Shown: one piece after another, positions 39,158 to 47,821 of the stretch
How positions within the stretch are numbered: position 1 is the stretch's first letter
How the letters are laid out: each line of letters starts with the position of its first letter
NCBI GenBank assembly: GCA_905182255.1
Contig: CAJJAH010000002.1
Span: 186,001-250,000, forward strand
DNA: 64,000 nucleotides
Reading direction: 5' to 3'
DNA from: Cryomorphaceae bacterium BACL11 MAG-121001-bin54
GTDB lineage: Bacteria > Bacteroidota > Bacteroidia > Flavobacteriales > BACL11
Made by a program: the position numbers and the translations under genes
The notes under the pieces: model-generated
Databases searched by the model: none
Told to the model about the DNA's origin: nothing
What the model saw: only the letters and a program-made list of their open reading frames with translations

Positions 39158-39238
39158 AAAAAGCGGAATTCATCTCTTTAAGAGTTTGAATTCCGCTTTT
39201 TTATTTTAGACAAAAAAAGACCCTTAAAAGGGCCTTTT
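39158..39238. terminator. Two strong terminator hairpins after htpG
   Basis: The first is a perfect 15-bp stem (AAAAAGCGGAATTCA with its complement, arms 39158-39172 and 39187-39201) followed by T-rich DNA. The second (39215-39238) pairs AAAAGACCCTT with AAGGGCCTTTT with one mismatch. It has A and T runs on both sides, so it can work in either direction. Confidence 0.85.
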
Positions 39239-39246
39239 ATATCTAG

Positions 39247-39293
39247 TAGCGTGAGGGAGATTTGAACTCCCGACCTCAGGGTTATGAATCCTG
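39247..39293 (-). tRNA. 3' half of a tRNA-Met(CAT) gene (attachment-site remnant)
   Basis: Read on the minus strand, the sequence has anticodon loop TTCATAA (39288-39282, anticodon CAT), 3' anticodon stem CCCTG, variable loop AGGTC, T arm GGGAG-TTCAAAT-CTCCC, acceptor strand TCACGCT and discriminator A. It fits standard tRNA numbering from position 27 to 73. The D arm and 5' acceptor strand are missing: upstream DNA is unrelated AT-rich sequence. A 3' tRNA piece next to an integrase gene is the usual footprint of integration into a tRNA gene. CCA is not encoded. Confidence 0.75.
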
Positions 39294-39394
39294 TATCAAA
39301 AAACCTAACTAATTTAAATCAACCTAGTAAAACCAAAAGTTAACTTTTAAAAAACACCCTATTTAACCACATTTCAACTACTTTAAACGCCAAA

Positions 39395-39513
39395 TGTTCT
39401 ACCAATGTTCTACCACTTTTAATTCATTATTAAAATATAACACACTGATTATATGACATTTAAAATAATTTTACAAATCTATAAAAATAAATTTTAATCA
39501 ATTTGTTCTACCA
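39395..39513 (+). repeat. Three direct copies of TGTTCTACCA upstream of the integrase
   Basis: TGTTCTACCA occurs at 39395-39404, 39406-39415 and 39504-39513, between the tRNA remnant and the integrase start. Such repeats near an att site are probable arm-type binding sites of the integrase. Confidence 0.6.
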
Positions 39514-39558
39514 AAATAAATATTTCATAAGTTTGTAGGGAACAAATAACACCTATAA

Positions 39559-40785
39559 ATGGCATCAATATCACCAATTATCAGAGAAGAAAGAGTAAGT
39601 AAAGGCCTTGTTCCTATTTCGATAAGGGTTACAGTAGATAGAAGAAAGAGTAATATTTCTCTCGGACATAGAATTAAAATTCAGGATTGGGATGATGAAA
39701 AGAAAAGAGTAAGAAAATCTCATACAAACTCTGTAAGGTTAAATAATATTATCCAAAATTATATTAGTAAAATTGATAATTATATTCTTCAGAAAGAAGC
39801 CCAAAATGAAATGGTAAATTTTGATGAAATAAAGGAAAAGGTGTTCAATAAATCAATCACATCAGATACTTTTAAGGAATACTCTTTAAATTACTTAGAA
39901 GAATTATTTATCGCCAAAAAGTTTTCTCAGCACGGCTCAAGTGTAGCACAAATAAATAAAATGGTTCTCTTTTATGGTGATTACGCTAAGTTTTCTGCAA
40001 TTACAATAAATAGCATTCAAAAATTTAAAGGAGTGCTTAAATCACAATACAATCTATCTGAGAGAAGTATTGTCAATCATCTTATTGCTCTTAGGGCAAT
40101 TTGCAATAAAGCAATCAGAGATGGGCTAATGAATAAAAATAAATATCCATTTGGTGGTGACGGGATTATTATCCGAATACCCAGTAGTATAAAGGTAGGC
40201 TTAAACCTTGAAGAGATTAAATTATTAGAAGATGCTAAAATAAAACCCTTTACAACAAAATGGCATGCAAGAAATGCCTTCCTCCTCTCCTTCTATTTTG
40301 CTGGAGCACGAATATCTGATGTTATTCGAATTAAGTGGTCTGATATTGTTGATGGACGCTTACAATATGTAATGGGGAAAAATAATAAAATAAGTTCCGT
40401 GAAGATCACATCTAAAGCAAAAGTGATTTTAGACCAGTATAAGGCCGTTAAAGTAGATAATGAAGCATTTGTATTGCCAGAGTTAAATAAACCAAATATA
40501 GACACTGAAAATGCTACATATAAGAAAATACGATTTGCTACTAAAAAATATAATAATTGGCTCAAACGATTAGCGAAAGAAGTTGGTATAGAGAAGAAAG
40601 TAACATGTCATATTGCTCGTCACTCATTTGGAAATATTTCGGGAGATAAAATTCCAATACAAATGCTTCAGAAACTTTACCGTCATAGCGACATAACTAC
40701 CACAATTAATTACCAACAAGCATTCATCAATAAAGATACTGATGATGCTTTGGAAGCTGTAATTGGAAATGATAATGATAAATAA
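39559..40785 (+). CDS. Tyrosine-type site-specific integrase
   Basis: The 408-residue protein has an N-terminal arm-DNA-binding domain (LVPISIRVTVDRRKSNISLG, about 17-70), a SAM-like core-binding domain (about 105-205) and the catalytic domain. Active-site residues are visible: Arg in FAGARISDVIRIKW, the HxxR box in CHIARHSFGN, His in YRHSDITTT and the nucleophile Tyr in INYQQ. It lies 265 nt from a tRNA-Met 3' fragment and points away from it, into the accessory region, as expected for an element inserted at that tRNA. No conjugation or phage structural genes follow. Confidence 0.93.
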   Translation: MASISPIIREERVSKGLVPISIRVTVDRRKSNISLGHRIKIQDWDDEKKRVRKSHTNSVRLNNIIQNYISKIDNYILQKEAQNEMVNFDEIKEKVFNKSITSDTFKEYSLNYLEELFIAKKFSQHGSSVAQINKMVLFYGDYAKFSAITINSIQKFKGVLKSQYNLSERSIVNHLIALRAICNKAIRDGLMNKNKYPFGGDGIIIRIPSSIKVGLNLEEIKLLEDAKIKPFTTKWHARNAFLLSFYFAGARISDVIRIKWSDIVDGRLQYVMGKNNKISSVKITSKAKVILDQYKAVKVDNEAFVLPELNKPNIDTENATYKKIRFATKKYNNWLKRLAKEVGIEKKVTCHIARHSFGNISGDKIPIQMLQKLYRHSDITTTINYQQAFINKDTDDALEAVIGNDNDK

Positions 40786-41147
40786 AAACATATTTTATAA
40801 AATACAATAAATTGTGTTTTAAAATAATAAATTACTAGTAGCTAAACTAGTTTACTTAATTTTATACTAGATAAAACCCATGCTTTACGCACGTAAACAC
40901 TCAGTTACTTATAAGAACACAAGGTAACTTAGTAAGACTGGGTAATACTCGTATTTAGTATTGGTTAAAATTAATAATTATATTATTATCAAATAAATAA
41001 TAATATAATCATTTTAATTTTTCATCTACATTTAGTAATACTCTTATTTAAATAGCCAATATATCTTAGGAATAAAAACTAAAGAAAATATTTAAAAAGT
41101 AATTCGATTAAAAAATGAAATTTATTTCAATTTGAAGGAACCTATTA
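40786..41147. other. AT-rich intergenic region with a perfect 13-bp inverted repeat
   Basis: No gene is visible in these 362 nt. The notable element is ATTATATTATTAT (40977-40989) and its exact complement at 40997-41009, separated by 7 nt. Similar GTAATACTC strings occur at 40952-40960 and near 41038. No att copy, tRNA or promoter could be recognised. Confidence 0.5.
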
Positions 41148-42062
41148 TTAAAGGATTTGTAATTGTGAATTACTGCTAGGGTTAATCACAAAACTATATT
41201 CTTTATTTAATTTATTTAAATATTTTTTCACTTCTTTACACATAAAAGGGTATTCTAATATATTTTCATCTGCAATAATAATAGTTTGGCCTTTAGCTCT
41301 ACTTGTAGCAACATTAAATATTGCTCTATTTAATGATAAATCCATCATTGAATTAGGAATGAAAAATATAGTAATGTCAGTTGTTAATCCTTGAACTCGT
41401 TCGACTGTCTCAATAATAATATTTTTATTTGTGCCTAACTTTATAGCTGTGTCTTTTTGAATTTTCTTAACTGTTTTTTTTAACTTTGTTAAAACAGCAA
41501 TTTCCAATTTACTATTATTACCTTTTAATAAATGATACACAATATTTATTAATAAATGGGTTGCAAATTCGGGACAAGATTCTCCAACTGGCATTTTTGT
41601 TTTTATCAGGGTTGGTCCGCTATTAGGATTTAAAAACCTACGAACCTCTTCATTTAAGTCTAAATACTTTAATTTATAGTCAGATGGAGATTTTGATATT
41701 AAGCTATTATTGTAAAATATTCCTGTATAAGCAACACTTCTTTTAGTAAGGCGGTATGAATTAGTTAAATGAAAAGAAGGTATAGAAAGATTATTTAAAA
41801 TTGTAACCATACCATTTATAAATAAACCATAATTTCTCTTTTTTATTATATCCAAATTCAACTCGACAATTGGTGATAACTGCATTGAATCACCTATCCA
41901 AATAATATGTTTTCCTAAAAGTTTAGACGCACAAACCATTGATAGTAATGATTGACTTGCTTCATCCATTATAACATAATCAAAAGGAGGTACTGTTGGT
42001 ATTTCAGCTGCTAGTCCACTTGTTATAAAAAATGTGGATAATGATAAATTACCCAGAGGTTC
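41148..42062 (-). pseudogene. Superfamily 1 (Upf1/DNA2-like) helicase lacking its N-terminal half
   Basis: The open frame starts after an in-frame stop at 42063-42065 and includes homology upstream of the first ATG (GLAAEIPTVPPFDYVIMDEAS). Helicase motif II (VIMDEASQS), motif III (IWIGDSMQLSPIV), motif V (VERVQGLTTDITIFF) and motif VI (FNVATSRAKGQTIII) are intact. Motif I (Walker A) and everything before it are missing, so this is the C-terminal part of an AAA_11/AAA_12-type helicase, probably non-functional. Such helicases are frequent in mobile elements and defence islands. Confidence 0.78.
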
Positions 42063-42478
42063 TTAGTTTCTTTAAAAATCATTTAAAGGAAATTGATGTG
42101 GAAACTTTGTGGAAAAAATGTGAAGAAGAATTAAAATTCTAGTAAAAAAGTCGTTGTAGCAGTACTACATTCTACTAGATATGACAACTCAAAAGGTAAC
42201 CGAATAGGTCCCTTGCTATTTTACTGGTCAAAACTATACTACAAATATATCAAATAATCTAAGGTAGAGAACCTTAAGGTCCACCAAAAAATAAACCCAC
42301 TCAAGAGTGGTTTTTCATTTACTAAACAGTGTATCAGGATCGAACCTTCCCTTATATTTTTAAATATGTTAACAATTTTGTTAACAGCCTTTTAGTTGAA
42401 ATAAATGCATGAAAAATATATTATTCTATTTTTATTTTTAAGCTATTTTAGAAAATAATAAATAAAAACTACTCTATT
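42063..42478. other. Intergenic decay region between helicase and integrase fragments
   Basis: No convincing gene is visible. A 36-codon frame at 42032-42142 ends ...WKKCEEELKF and may be a gene tail. A small hairpin (CCACT-CAAG-AGTGG, 42297-42310) followed by five T could be a plus-strand terminator. AAGGT-AGAGA-ACCTT at 42261-42275 is a second small stem-loop. Confidence 0.4.
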
Positions 42479-42649
42479 TATGGTTTTAAGCATACAGCAG
42501 TTTGTAAATGGTATGAACAGACAAAAGATATTGTAAGAGTGCAAAGGATGTGTAGGCATACCTCTATTGATATGACAGCTCGTTATTTAAAGTCTTTAGG
42601 AGTAATGGGAGACCAATACAAAATAGATAGCCTACCTAATTTGATTTAG
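42479..42649 (+). pseudogene. C-terminal fragment of a tyrosine recombinase
   Basis: The frame codes for 56 residues beginning YGFKHTAVCKWYEQTKD and containing MCRHTSIDMTARYLKSLGV, i.e. the second catalytic His and the Tyr region of a tyrosine recombinase (RHTSIDMT..YL). The Arg and HxxR parts are missing. It has no start codon or promoter of its own. The last 14 nt overlap the 3' end of the leucine-rich-repeat gene on the other strand. Confidence 0.7.
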
Positions 42650-43853
42650 ATTCTTCATCATAATTATTATGCCATTTAATAAGCCTGTTTAAATGATATT
42701 CACTAAAATATTCTTTATTTAATGATTTATGATCTTGAAAACATAAATTAACTAATTTATACATATAAAGCCAATCTTGAATCATGTTAACTTCTTGCGA
42801 AAGAAAAGCAATTGAAACTGTAGAAGAAAAATTATACATAATTTTAAAATTATAAGATGGAGTATAAAAATAAAAAGTTAAATAATGAGATATAGAATGT
42901 GAGTTACGCACCTCAACTATTTCTTCTATTGCCTTGTTGTTAAGATTTATAGTGACAGTACTGTCATCAGCATCAATAGGGATAATTATATCCTTATCAT
43001 AGATGTCCTTAAGGAGTTCTTTAATCTTTGATTTCTGAACTTTCCAACTTATTGGTGTGACAGTTTTAACTTCAGTACTGTCATTGTAGTTTTTATTTAC
43101 TATGACATATTCATTTGCAACAAGATTGTCACTACTGTTATTTGTGAAATTAATAGTTTCAAATTCCATTACTCCTCCAAAATAAGAATTTGTGTATTCA
43201 ATTTCTATTTTTGTAATGTTATCTATAACTGTATCTTGAATGCTATGAAAAATAACTTTTTCCTTAAGGTATTCCATAAGAAGACAATTTTTTAATGAGT
43301 CAGAACAATTAAGTCCTGCTATAGTGAAATAGATAGGTAACTGTTTATTGGGAATAGCATTATTATAATAATTGACAAAATGTAATTTAAAATCAGGGAG
43401 TTTAGGGAAGTAAGTTAGTGCATTGTTGCTAAAATTGATACTCTCTAATAATTCAGGTAGGTTTTTAAGGGTATGAATTTTATTATTACTACAATTCAAA
43501 ATCTTTAGCTTTTCTGGTAAACTATCTATTGTCGTTAATTTATTATTGTTACAAGATAATGAGGTGAGATTAGGAGGAAGATGTATTAATTGCTCAATAT
43601 CATTATTATTAATTTCCAACCTCCATAGCCTTTCAAAATATTGTAATCCATCAAGGTTTTCTATTGATCTTCCATTTAATTCTAGTTGTAAACGACCTCT
43701 TATTTTGTATGTATCTAAAGAGTCTTTAGTCGTGCAGTGTTCATGTTTTAGTGCTTTCCTTAAATTAGCATCAGGAATATATATTAACTGCTGAGCACTA
43801 AGTTGAGCACTAAATACACTTAAAAGAATAATAAAAATACTTCTTAATATCAC
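42636..43853 (-). CDS. Secreted leucine-rich-repeat protein
   Basis: The 405-residue protein has a signal peptide (cut near SAQLSAQ) and an LRR block at about residues 60-170: LQLELNGRSIENLDGL, LTSLSCNNNKLTTIDSLP, LKILNCSNNKIHTLKNLP and LESINFSNNALTYFPKLP, the internalin-like 21-22-residue spacing seen in Bacteroidota. The C-terminal 230 residues are unrecognised, and no T9SS sorting domain is visible. The start codon is GTG and overlaps the TGA of a T9SS-tail remnant (GTGA), suggesting that this gene was once the coupled partner of a larger upstream gene. Role unknown. Confidence 0.72.
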   Translation of the reverse strand: MILRSIFIILLSVFSAQLSAQQLIYIPDANLRKALKHEHCTTKDSLDTYKIRGRLQLELNGRSIENLDGLQYFERLWRLEINNNDIEQLIHLPPNLTSLSCNNNKLTTIDSLPEKLKILNCSNNKIHTLKNLPELLESINFSNNALTYFPKLPDFKLHFVNYYNNAIPNKQLPIYFTIAGLNCSDSLKNCLLMEYLKEKVIFHSIQDTVIDNITKIEIEYTNSYFGGVMEFETINFTNNSSDNLVANEYVIVNKNYNDSTEVKTVTPISWKVQKSKIKELLKDIYDKDIIIPIDADDSTVTINLNNKAIEEIVEVRNSHSISHYLTFYFYTPSYNFKIMYNFSSTVSIAFLSQEVNMIQDWLYMYKLVNLCFQDHKSLNKEYFSEYHLNRLIKWHNNYDEESKSN

Positions 43854-43970
43854 TTAATAATTTTGGTGTTAAAGATACTATTTCCATTGTGTGAGTGCAC
43901 ATTTAAAATGTAAAAACCTTGGGCTAAGTTTTCGGTTTTCATTTCCAGTAAATTATTTAATGATAAGTAT
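43850..43970 (-). pseudogene. Orphan T9SS sorting-domain tail
   Basis: The frame codes for YLSLNNLLEMKTENLAQGFY followed by ILNVHSHNGNSIFNTKIIK and TGA. It parallels the tail of the metalloprotease encoded at 44364-46775 (NLLNLNTEDLAKGFY, ILNIYSNNGNTIFNAKIIK). It is the remaining 3' end of a duplicated gene whose body has been deleted; part overlaps the end of the 135-residue lipoprotein gene in another frame. Confidence 0.75.
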
Positions 43971-44364
43971 GCCGAACAGGAGTAGGGACTAAGAAAAAAC
44001 AATTCATAATTTTCCAATTCTGTATTACTGTATCTGAGGATAAAGTAATAAAATTTGTATCAACAATATTTGTTTCCACTCCTTTTTTAGTATAACATTT
44101 TTCAGATGGAGCTATCACTATCATAGCTTTTTCCCCTTTGTACTTAGGGTCAATAATGATATTGTAACTCCCTGTTTTATTCGTCTCAACCTCATAGATT
44201 AACTTTTCATTTATATAAAAACTTAAATGAGAAGGAAGAGGGCTTATGTAATTATTGCTTGTAATTTTCCCCTCCATCACCAAAGGTACTTTATTCATAT
44301 TAGAATTTTGTAAAAGAGAACAAGAAACCAGAAAAGTGCTTAGAATTAAAATAACATTTTTCAT
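43957..44364 (-). CDS. Small lipoprotein of unknown function
   Basis: The 135-residue product has a lipoprotein signal (MKNVILILSTFLVSCSLLQN). The region KTGSYNIIIDPKYKGEKAMIVIAPS looks like a beta-sandwich of the carboxypeptidase-regulatory type. Its ATG overlaps the stop of the metalloprotease gene (TAATG), so it is translationally coupled to it. The C-terminal residues (FFLVPTPVRHTYH) run into the T9SS-tail remnant in another frame, so the native end may have been altered. No function can be assigned. Confidence 0.6.
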   Translation of the reverse strand: MKNVILILSTFLVSCSLLQNSNMNKVPLVMEGKITSNNYISPLPSHLSFYINEKLIYEVETNKTGSYNIIIDPKYKGEKAMIVIAPSEKCYTKKGVETNIVDTNFITLSSDTVIQNWKIMNCFFLVPTPVRHTYH

Positions 44365-46775
44365 TACTTAATAATTTTTGCGTTAAAGATAGTGTTTCCA
44401 TTGTTTGAATATATATTTAAAATATAAAAGCCTTTAGCTAAATCTTCAGTATTCAAATTTAATAAATTACTGCCTTTATAAATTACACTCTTATTATTTA
44501 ACAGTACCCGTCCATTTAAGTCAGCAATGCGGATATTAATTTGCTCTTTTTTTAATGATTGGAGTTCTATATTTATTTTTTCTAAAAAAGGATTAGGATA
44601 GACTTTATGTTTCAATACTCCACTTTTTATTTCTGTAGTCCCTAAGCCTACCTGGGCACATAAAGGGTTTGGGTCGGATGTAATATTGGTGACATTAGCG
44701 CAATTTGAAGTAGCAGTAATATTTAAAGGGTTAGTGCTAAAATCCATGACCCAAGTTCCTCCATTATAACAAGAATTATCAGAAATTAAGTCAATTCTTC
44801 TTGCTCCTGTTGACGTTAAACCTTCTTGATAATGCATGATATTATCTATTCCAATCACATGATTTAAAACATGTGCATGTCCTAATTCGTGTAAAATAGC
44901 AGCATACAAGTCTTTTTCCCCTAGAGGAACTATATTATTAAGAACTGTATCGCAAAAGTAATTATGATTGCTATTAATTTGAATATCGGTTTCAACAATA
45001 ATAGGCTTACTTGAACAATATGTTTGCCAAGTACTTGCTTGGGCTATTATATTCGTTGGAAGTGATGCGAAATGAATAATACATGCTTGATCAGAGGCTA
45101 CTATATTGCCATTATAAGTAGTGTCATTTCCTAGCTCCCAATTAATAGTAGTAAAGCAATTCCAATCGTGAATTGCCTTTTTAATGGCAGCTTTCATTTT
45201 TCCATTGTCATAATTGGCAACTGCTGTTTCGCAGTGGAAAACAAACTTATTGTTAAACTGACTCCAAGGCGCCAGCATATAGGAATCCTTTATAGAGTCA
45301 TTCTTAACAGAATATTCTATTGTCAAAGTACCCGTAGAGGTAACTGTGTTTCCCGCATCAGTATAAACTCTAAACTCTCCTGATCCAGCTGATTGCCCTC
45401 CTTTTTGTACTAATTGTCCTTGATTATTTAGATTCATGCCAAAGTCATAAGAAGGTACGTAAATTTCTATTTGAGTATCTCCCCAATTATGTATGTCTGC
45501 TGGATCAGTCCAAACCTCTGAATTTCCACCATAGTCAGCATTCTTAAAATAAACTTTACCTCCTCCTTGAGTTGATCCAAAGCCACTTCCATTAATAGTA
45601 AGAATTTGTTTTATTCCTCCCGCTACAGTAGTGGGGCTAAACCCACTAATGCTAGGAGGTGGGCAAAATGCATAAGGTGTAGTTTGGTTAAAATAGACAT
45701 TATCATATGATTCTAAAGTAGGAGGTATTGAGGCGGAAGGGGCGGTTGGGGTTGGCTGATATAAGGCAAACGAAGCTAAGAAAGTAGTGTTCATAAATTG
45801 CAAATCAGCAGTTCCAACACAGTTTTGAATTTCAATTTTAATGTGAGCTAGCTGTTGTAAATTAGTAGTTAGTTGAGTTCTGTTCCATGATCCAGCATTA
45901 TTATCAACTCCACAAGAAAAACGCACTTGGTTGCTAGTATAATCAATCAATCCTGACATTGGGTTAATGTAAGTGCTATTGTTGAAATTAGTACCGCTTG
46001 TAATACTAATCGTATTGTTCAATGAAATATCACTACCTAAGGAAAAAGTGTTGTATTCAATGAGAAAAAGTGCATTGTCAAAATAGGTAGCATTACTACT
46101 CCCAGAAACCATAATGTCAAATTCAAAATATTGAGGGTTACTACCTGTTACTTGTTCATTTGTTATGTCAAAAGTAATATCTTCTATCGGAGCTGCACTT
46201 TTAGCCTTATTTTTATTTAATAAACTAGCTTCATAACGATCGAGTAATAACCTTTCTTGTTGGGTAGCAAACTGTACCCTTTTGGCATACAATTTCTTGT
46301 TTGCCTCTTTTTGTGCTAGGGAAATTTCTTTTTTCTTGCATTGCTTTTTTGAGATAGTTGGTCCAAAATTACCAAACTTTGGGCTTTGTTTGCAGTCTAC
46401 AAAATTTAGCCCTGTAATAAGCTCTGCTGCATTATAAACTAAAGCTAGGCTGTCAAAATTATACCACATATCAGCAGCATTTACCTGATAACCATCCCAC
46501 CAATAGCGGATAAATGATTGATCTTCATAATGGGCTTCTAATTTTTGTAAATTGTTTTCAGGATAAAAATCAATAGGACTTAAAGGTCGATTAGTTTCAC
46601 TGCATAAAAAAATACCGCTACTTCCTTCTCCCAGTGTTAAACTATGACTAGGGCTTACTTCCATATTTCCTACACGCCCACCATCAGTGATAATTTCAAC
46701 CGTACCACATGCTATTTCTCCTTTTAGTATTTTAGTGATTTCTACTGTATTTGAAGTGTGTATGTACGTCTTCAT
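44364..46775 (-). CDS. T9SS-type secreted zinc metalloprotease, 5'-truncated at an IS end
   Basis: The catalytic zinc site is ILHELGHAHVLNHVIG (HExxHxxxxxH, about residues 634-644), with a downstream Met-turn candidate DNIMHYQEG, as in metzincin/matrixin-like proteases. An IPT/TIG domain lies at about 380-480 (PSISGFSPTTVAGGIKQILTINGSG), and the last ~75 residues form a T9SS sorting domain (VYPNPFLEKINIELQS ... AKIIK). There is no signal peptide: the frame opens in the middle of a domain (TYIHTSNTVEITKILKGEI), and its ATG is directly beside the IS3 inverted repeat (46776). The original 5' end, including the export signal, is missing, so the present gene is probably inactive. Confidence 0.85.
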   Translation of the reverse strand: MKTYIHTSNTVEITKILKGEIACGTVEIITDGGRVGNMEVSPSHSLTLGEGSSGIFLCSETNRPLSPIDFYPENNLQKLEAHYEDQSFIRYWWDGYQVNAADMWYNFDSLALVYNAAELITGLNFVDCKQSPKFGNFGPTISKKQCKKKEISLAQKEANKKLYAKRVQFATQQERLLLDRYEASLLNKNKAKSAAPIEDITFDITNEQVTGSNPQYFEFDIMVSGSSNATYFDNALFLIEYNTFSLGSDISLNNTISITSGTNFNNSTYINPMSGLIDYTSNQVRFSCGVDNNAGSWNRTQLTTNLQQLAHIKIEIQNCVGTADLQFMNTTFLASFALYQPTPTAPSASIPPTLESYDNVYFNQTTPYAFCPPPSISGFSPTTVAGGIKQILTINGSGFGSTQGGGKVYFKNADYGGNSEVWTDPADIHNWGDTQIEIYVPSYDFGMNLNNQGQLVQKGGQSAGSGEFRVYTDAGNTVTSTGTLTIEYSVKNDSIKDSYMLAPWSQFNNKFVFHCETAVANYDNGKMKAAIKKAIHDWNCFTTINWELGNDTTYNGNIVASDQACIIHFASLPTNIIAQASTWQTYCSSKPIIVETDIQINSNHNYFCDTVLNNIVPLGEKDLYAAILHELGHAHVLNHVIGIDNIMHYQEGLTSTGARRIDLISDNSCYNGGTWVMDFSTNPLNITATSNCANVTNITSDPNPLCAQVGLGTTEIKSGVLKHKVYPNPFLEKINIELQSLKKEQINIRIADLNGRVLLNNKSVIYKGSNLLNLNTEDLAKGFYILNIYSNNGNTIFNAKIIK

Positions 46776-46829
46776 ACCAAAGTGGAATAATTTTTTGTAA
46801 AGTTAGTAAATAGTTTTCGTTTTTCATAA

Positions 46830-47819
46830 TTATGCTGATATCAGCTTTTGTTGTAAATATTCTTGTCTTCTTTTTTGTATTGATTTAAGCTTGGTTTCCT
46901 TCCTTCTTTTGAGGATTTTTTCTTCTCTCCCAAAATAGACATCAGAAGGAGTTACGTTGCTCAAAGATTCATGATATCTTTCATTATTGTAATACTCTAC
47001 CCAGTCGTTTATTGCATTTTCTAACTCTGATGGACTGTAATAATGATGCAGTTTTACAATATTTTTCATAGATCTGTGATACCTCTCTATCTTTCCTTGG
47101 GTTTGAGGATGATTAGGTTTCCCCCTTACATGTCCCATTCCTATGTCTGATAAATAGGATTTTAACTCATTAGAGATATAACAACTTCCGTTATCAGATA
47201 GTAATCTTGGAAGTTCTTTTTCTTCCAGATTTGCATTGTAAATTGCAGTATCAATACTTCTTTTTACATCCTCAGTTTTCATTCTTTCACAGAGTTCCCA
47301 ACTCACAATATACCTGGAGTAATCATCCATAATAGTGGACAAATAATACCAACCATAATTTTTGATTTTAAAGTAGGTAAAGTCAGTCTGCCATTGTTGA
47401 TGTACTCTTGAGGGTTGGTCTTTAAACTTCTTTGAAGCAGCCATTACAATATAGGCTGGAGTAGTTATCAAGCCTCTTGTTTTTAGTATTCTATAAACAG
47501 AAGACTCAGAAATGAAATATCCTCTCTCATCTGTGATGTGTGCAGCTAACTCTCTTGGAGATAATTCAGGTCTTTCTAATGCAACTTTAACCGTTTTATC
47601 AATTAGTTTATCTGGTATTTTATTCCAGAACTTACTTCTTTTTCTCTCTTTAGGAGCAAGGCCATCAAAACCATTTTCATGGTATCTACCGTACCATTTA
47701 TAGAATGTACTGGAGTGAATATTCAACTCCTTAAGAGTAGGTTTTACGCCCAGTTCTGAACCTTCTACTATTTTGATAATCTCCATCTTTTCTTCTTGTT
47801 TGTATCTTCTATATTTCAT
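46830..47819 (-). CDS. IS3-family transposase OrfB (DDE integrase core)
   Basis: The 329-residue protein has an N-terminal helix-turn-helix region (SSTFYKWYGRYHENG), an HTH_21-like segment, and an rve integrase core. The DDE residues are seen in WQTDFTYFKIKNYG, LLSDNGSCYISNE and TQGKIERYHRSMKN. It catalyses strand cleavage and transfer. It lies in the -1 frame relative to orfA and has its own ATG 2 nt after the orfA stop, so it may be made separately as well as by frameshifting. Confidence 0.93.
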   Translation of the reverse strand: MKYRRYKQEEKMEIIKIVEGSELGVKPTLKELNIHSSTFYKWYGRYHENGFDGLAPKERKRSKFWNKIPDKLIDKTVKVALERPELSPRELAAHITDERGYFISESSVYRILKTRGLITTPAYIVMAASKKFKDQPSRVHQQWQTDFTYFKIKNYGWYYLSTIMDDYSRYIVSWELCERMKTEDVKRSIDTAIYNANLEEKELPRLLSDNGSCYISNELKSYLSDIGMGHVRGKPNHPQTQGKIERYHRSMKNIVKLHHYYSPSELENAINDWVEYYNNERYHESLSNVTPSDVYFGREEKILKRRKETKLKSIQKRRQEYLQQKLISA

Positions 47820-47821
47820 CC

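Noticed and set aside
42032-42142. 36-codon open frame ending WKKCEEELKF
   Set aside because: It is antisense to the helicase fragment at its start and has no promoter or recognised homology; at most it is a gene tail.
42333-42355. tRNA-like string GTATCAGGATCGAACCT, a possible third tRNA 3' end
   Set aside because: The minus-strand T-loop core GGTTCGATCC is present, but no matching 5' T stem or CCA/acceptor fit could be built, so it is too weak to call.
46773-46775. ATG at 46775 as a native start of the metalloprotease
   Set aside because: It abuts the IS3 terminal repeat, lacks a signal peptide and opens in mid-domain; it is a by-product of truncation.
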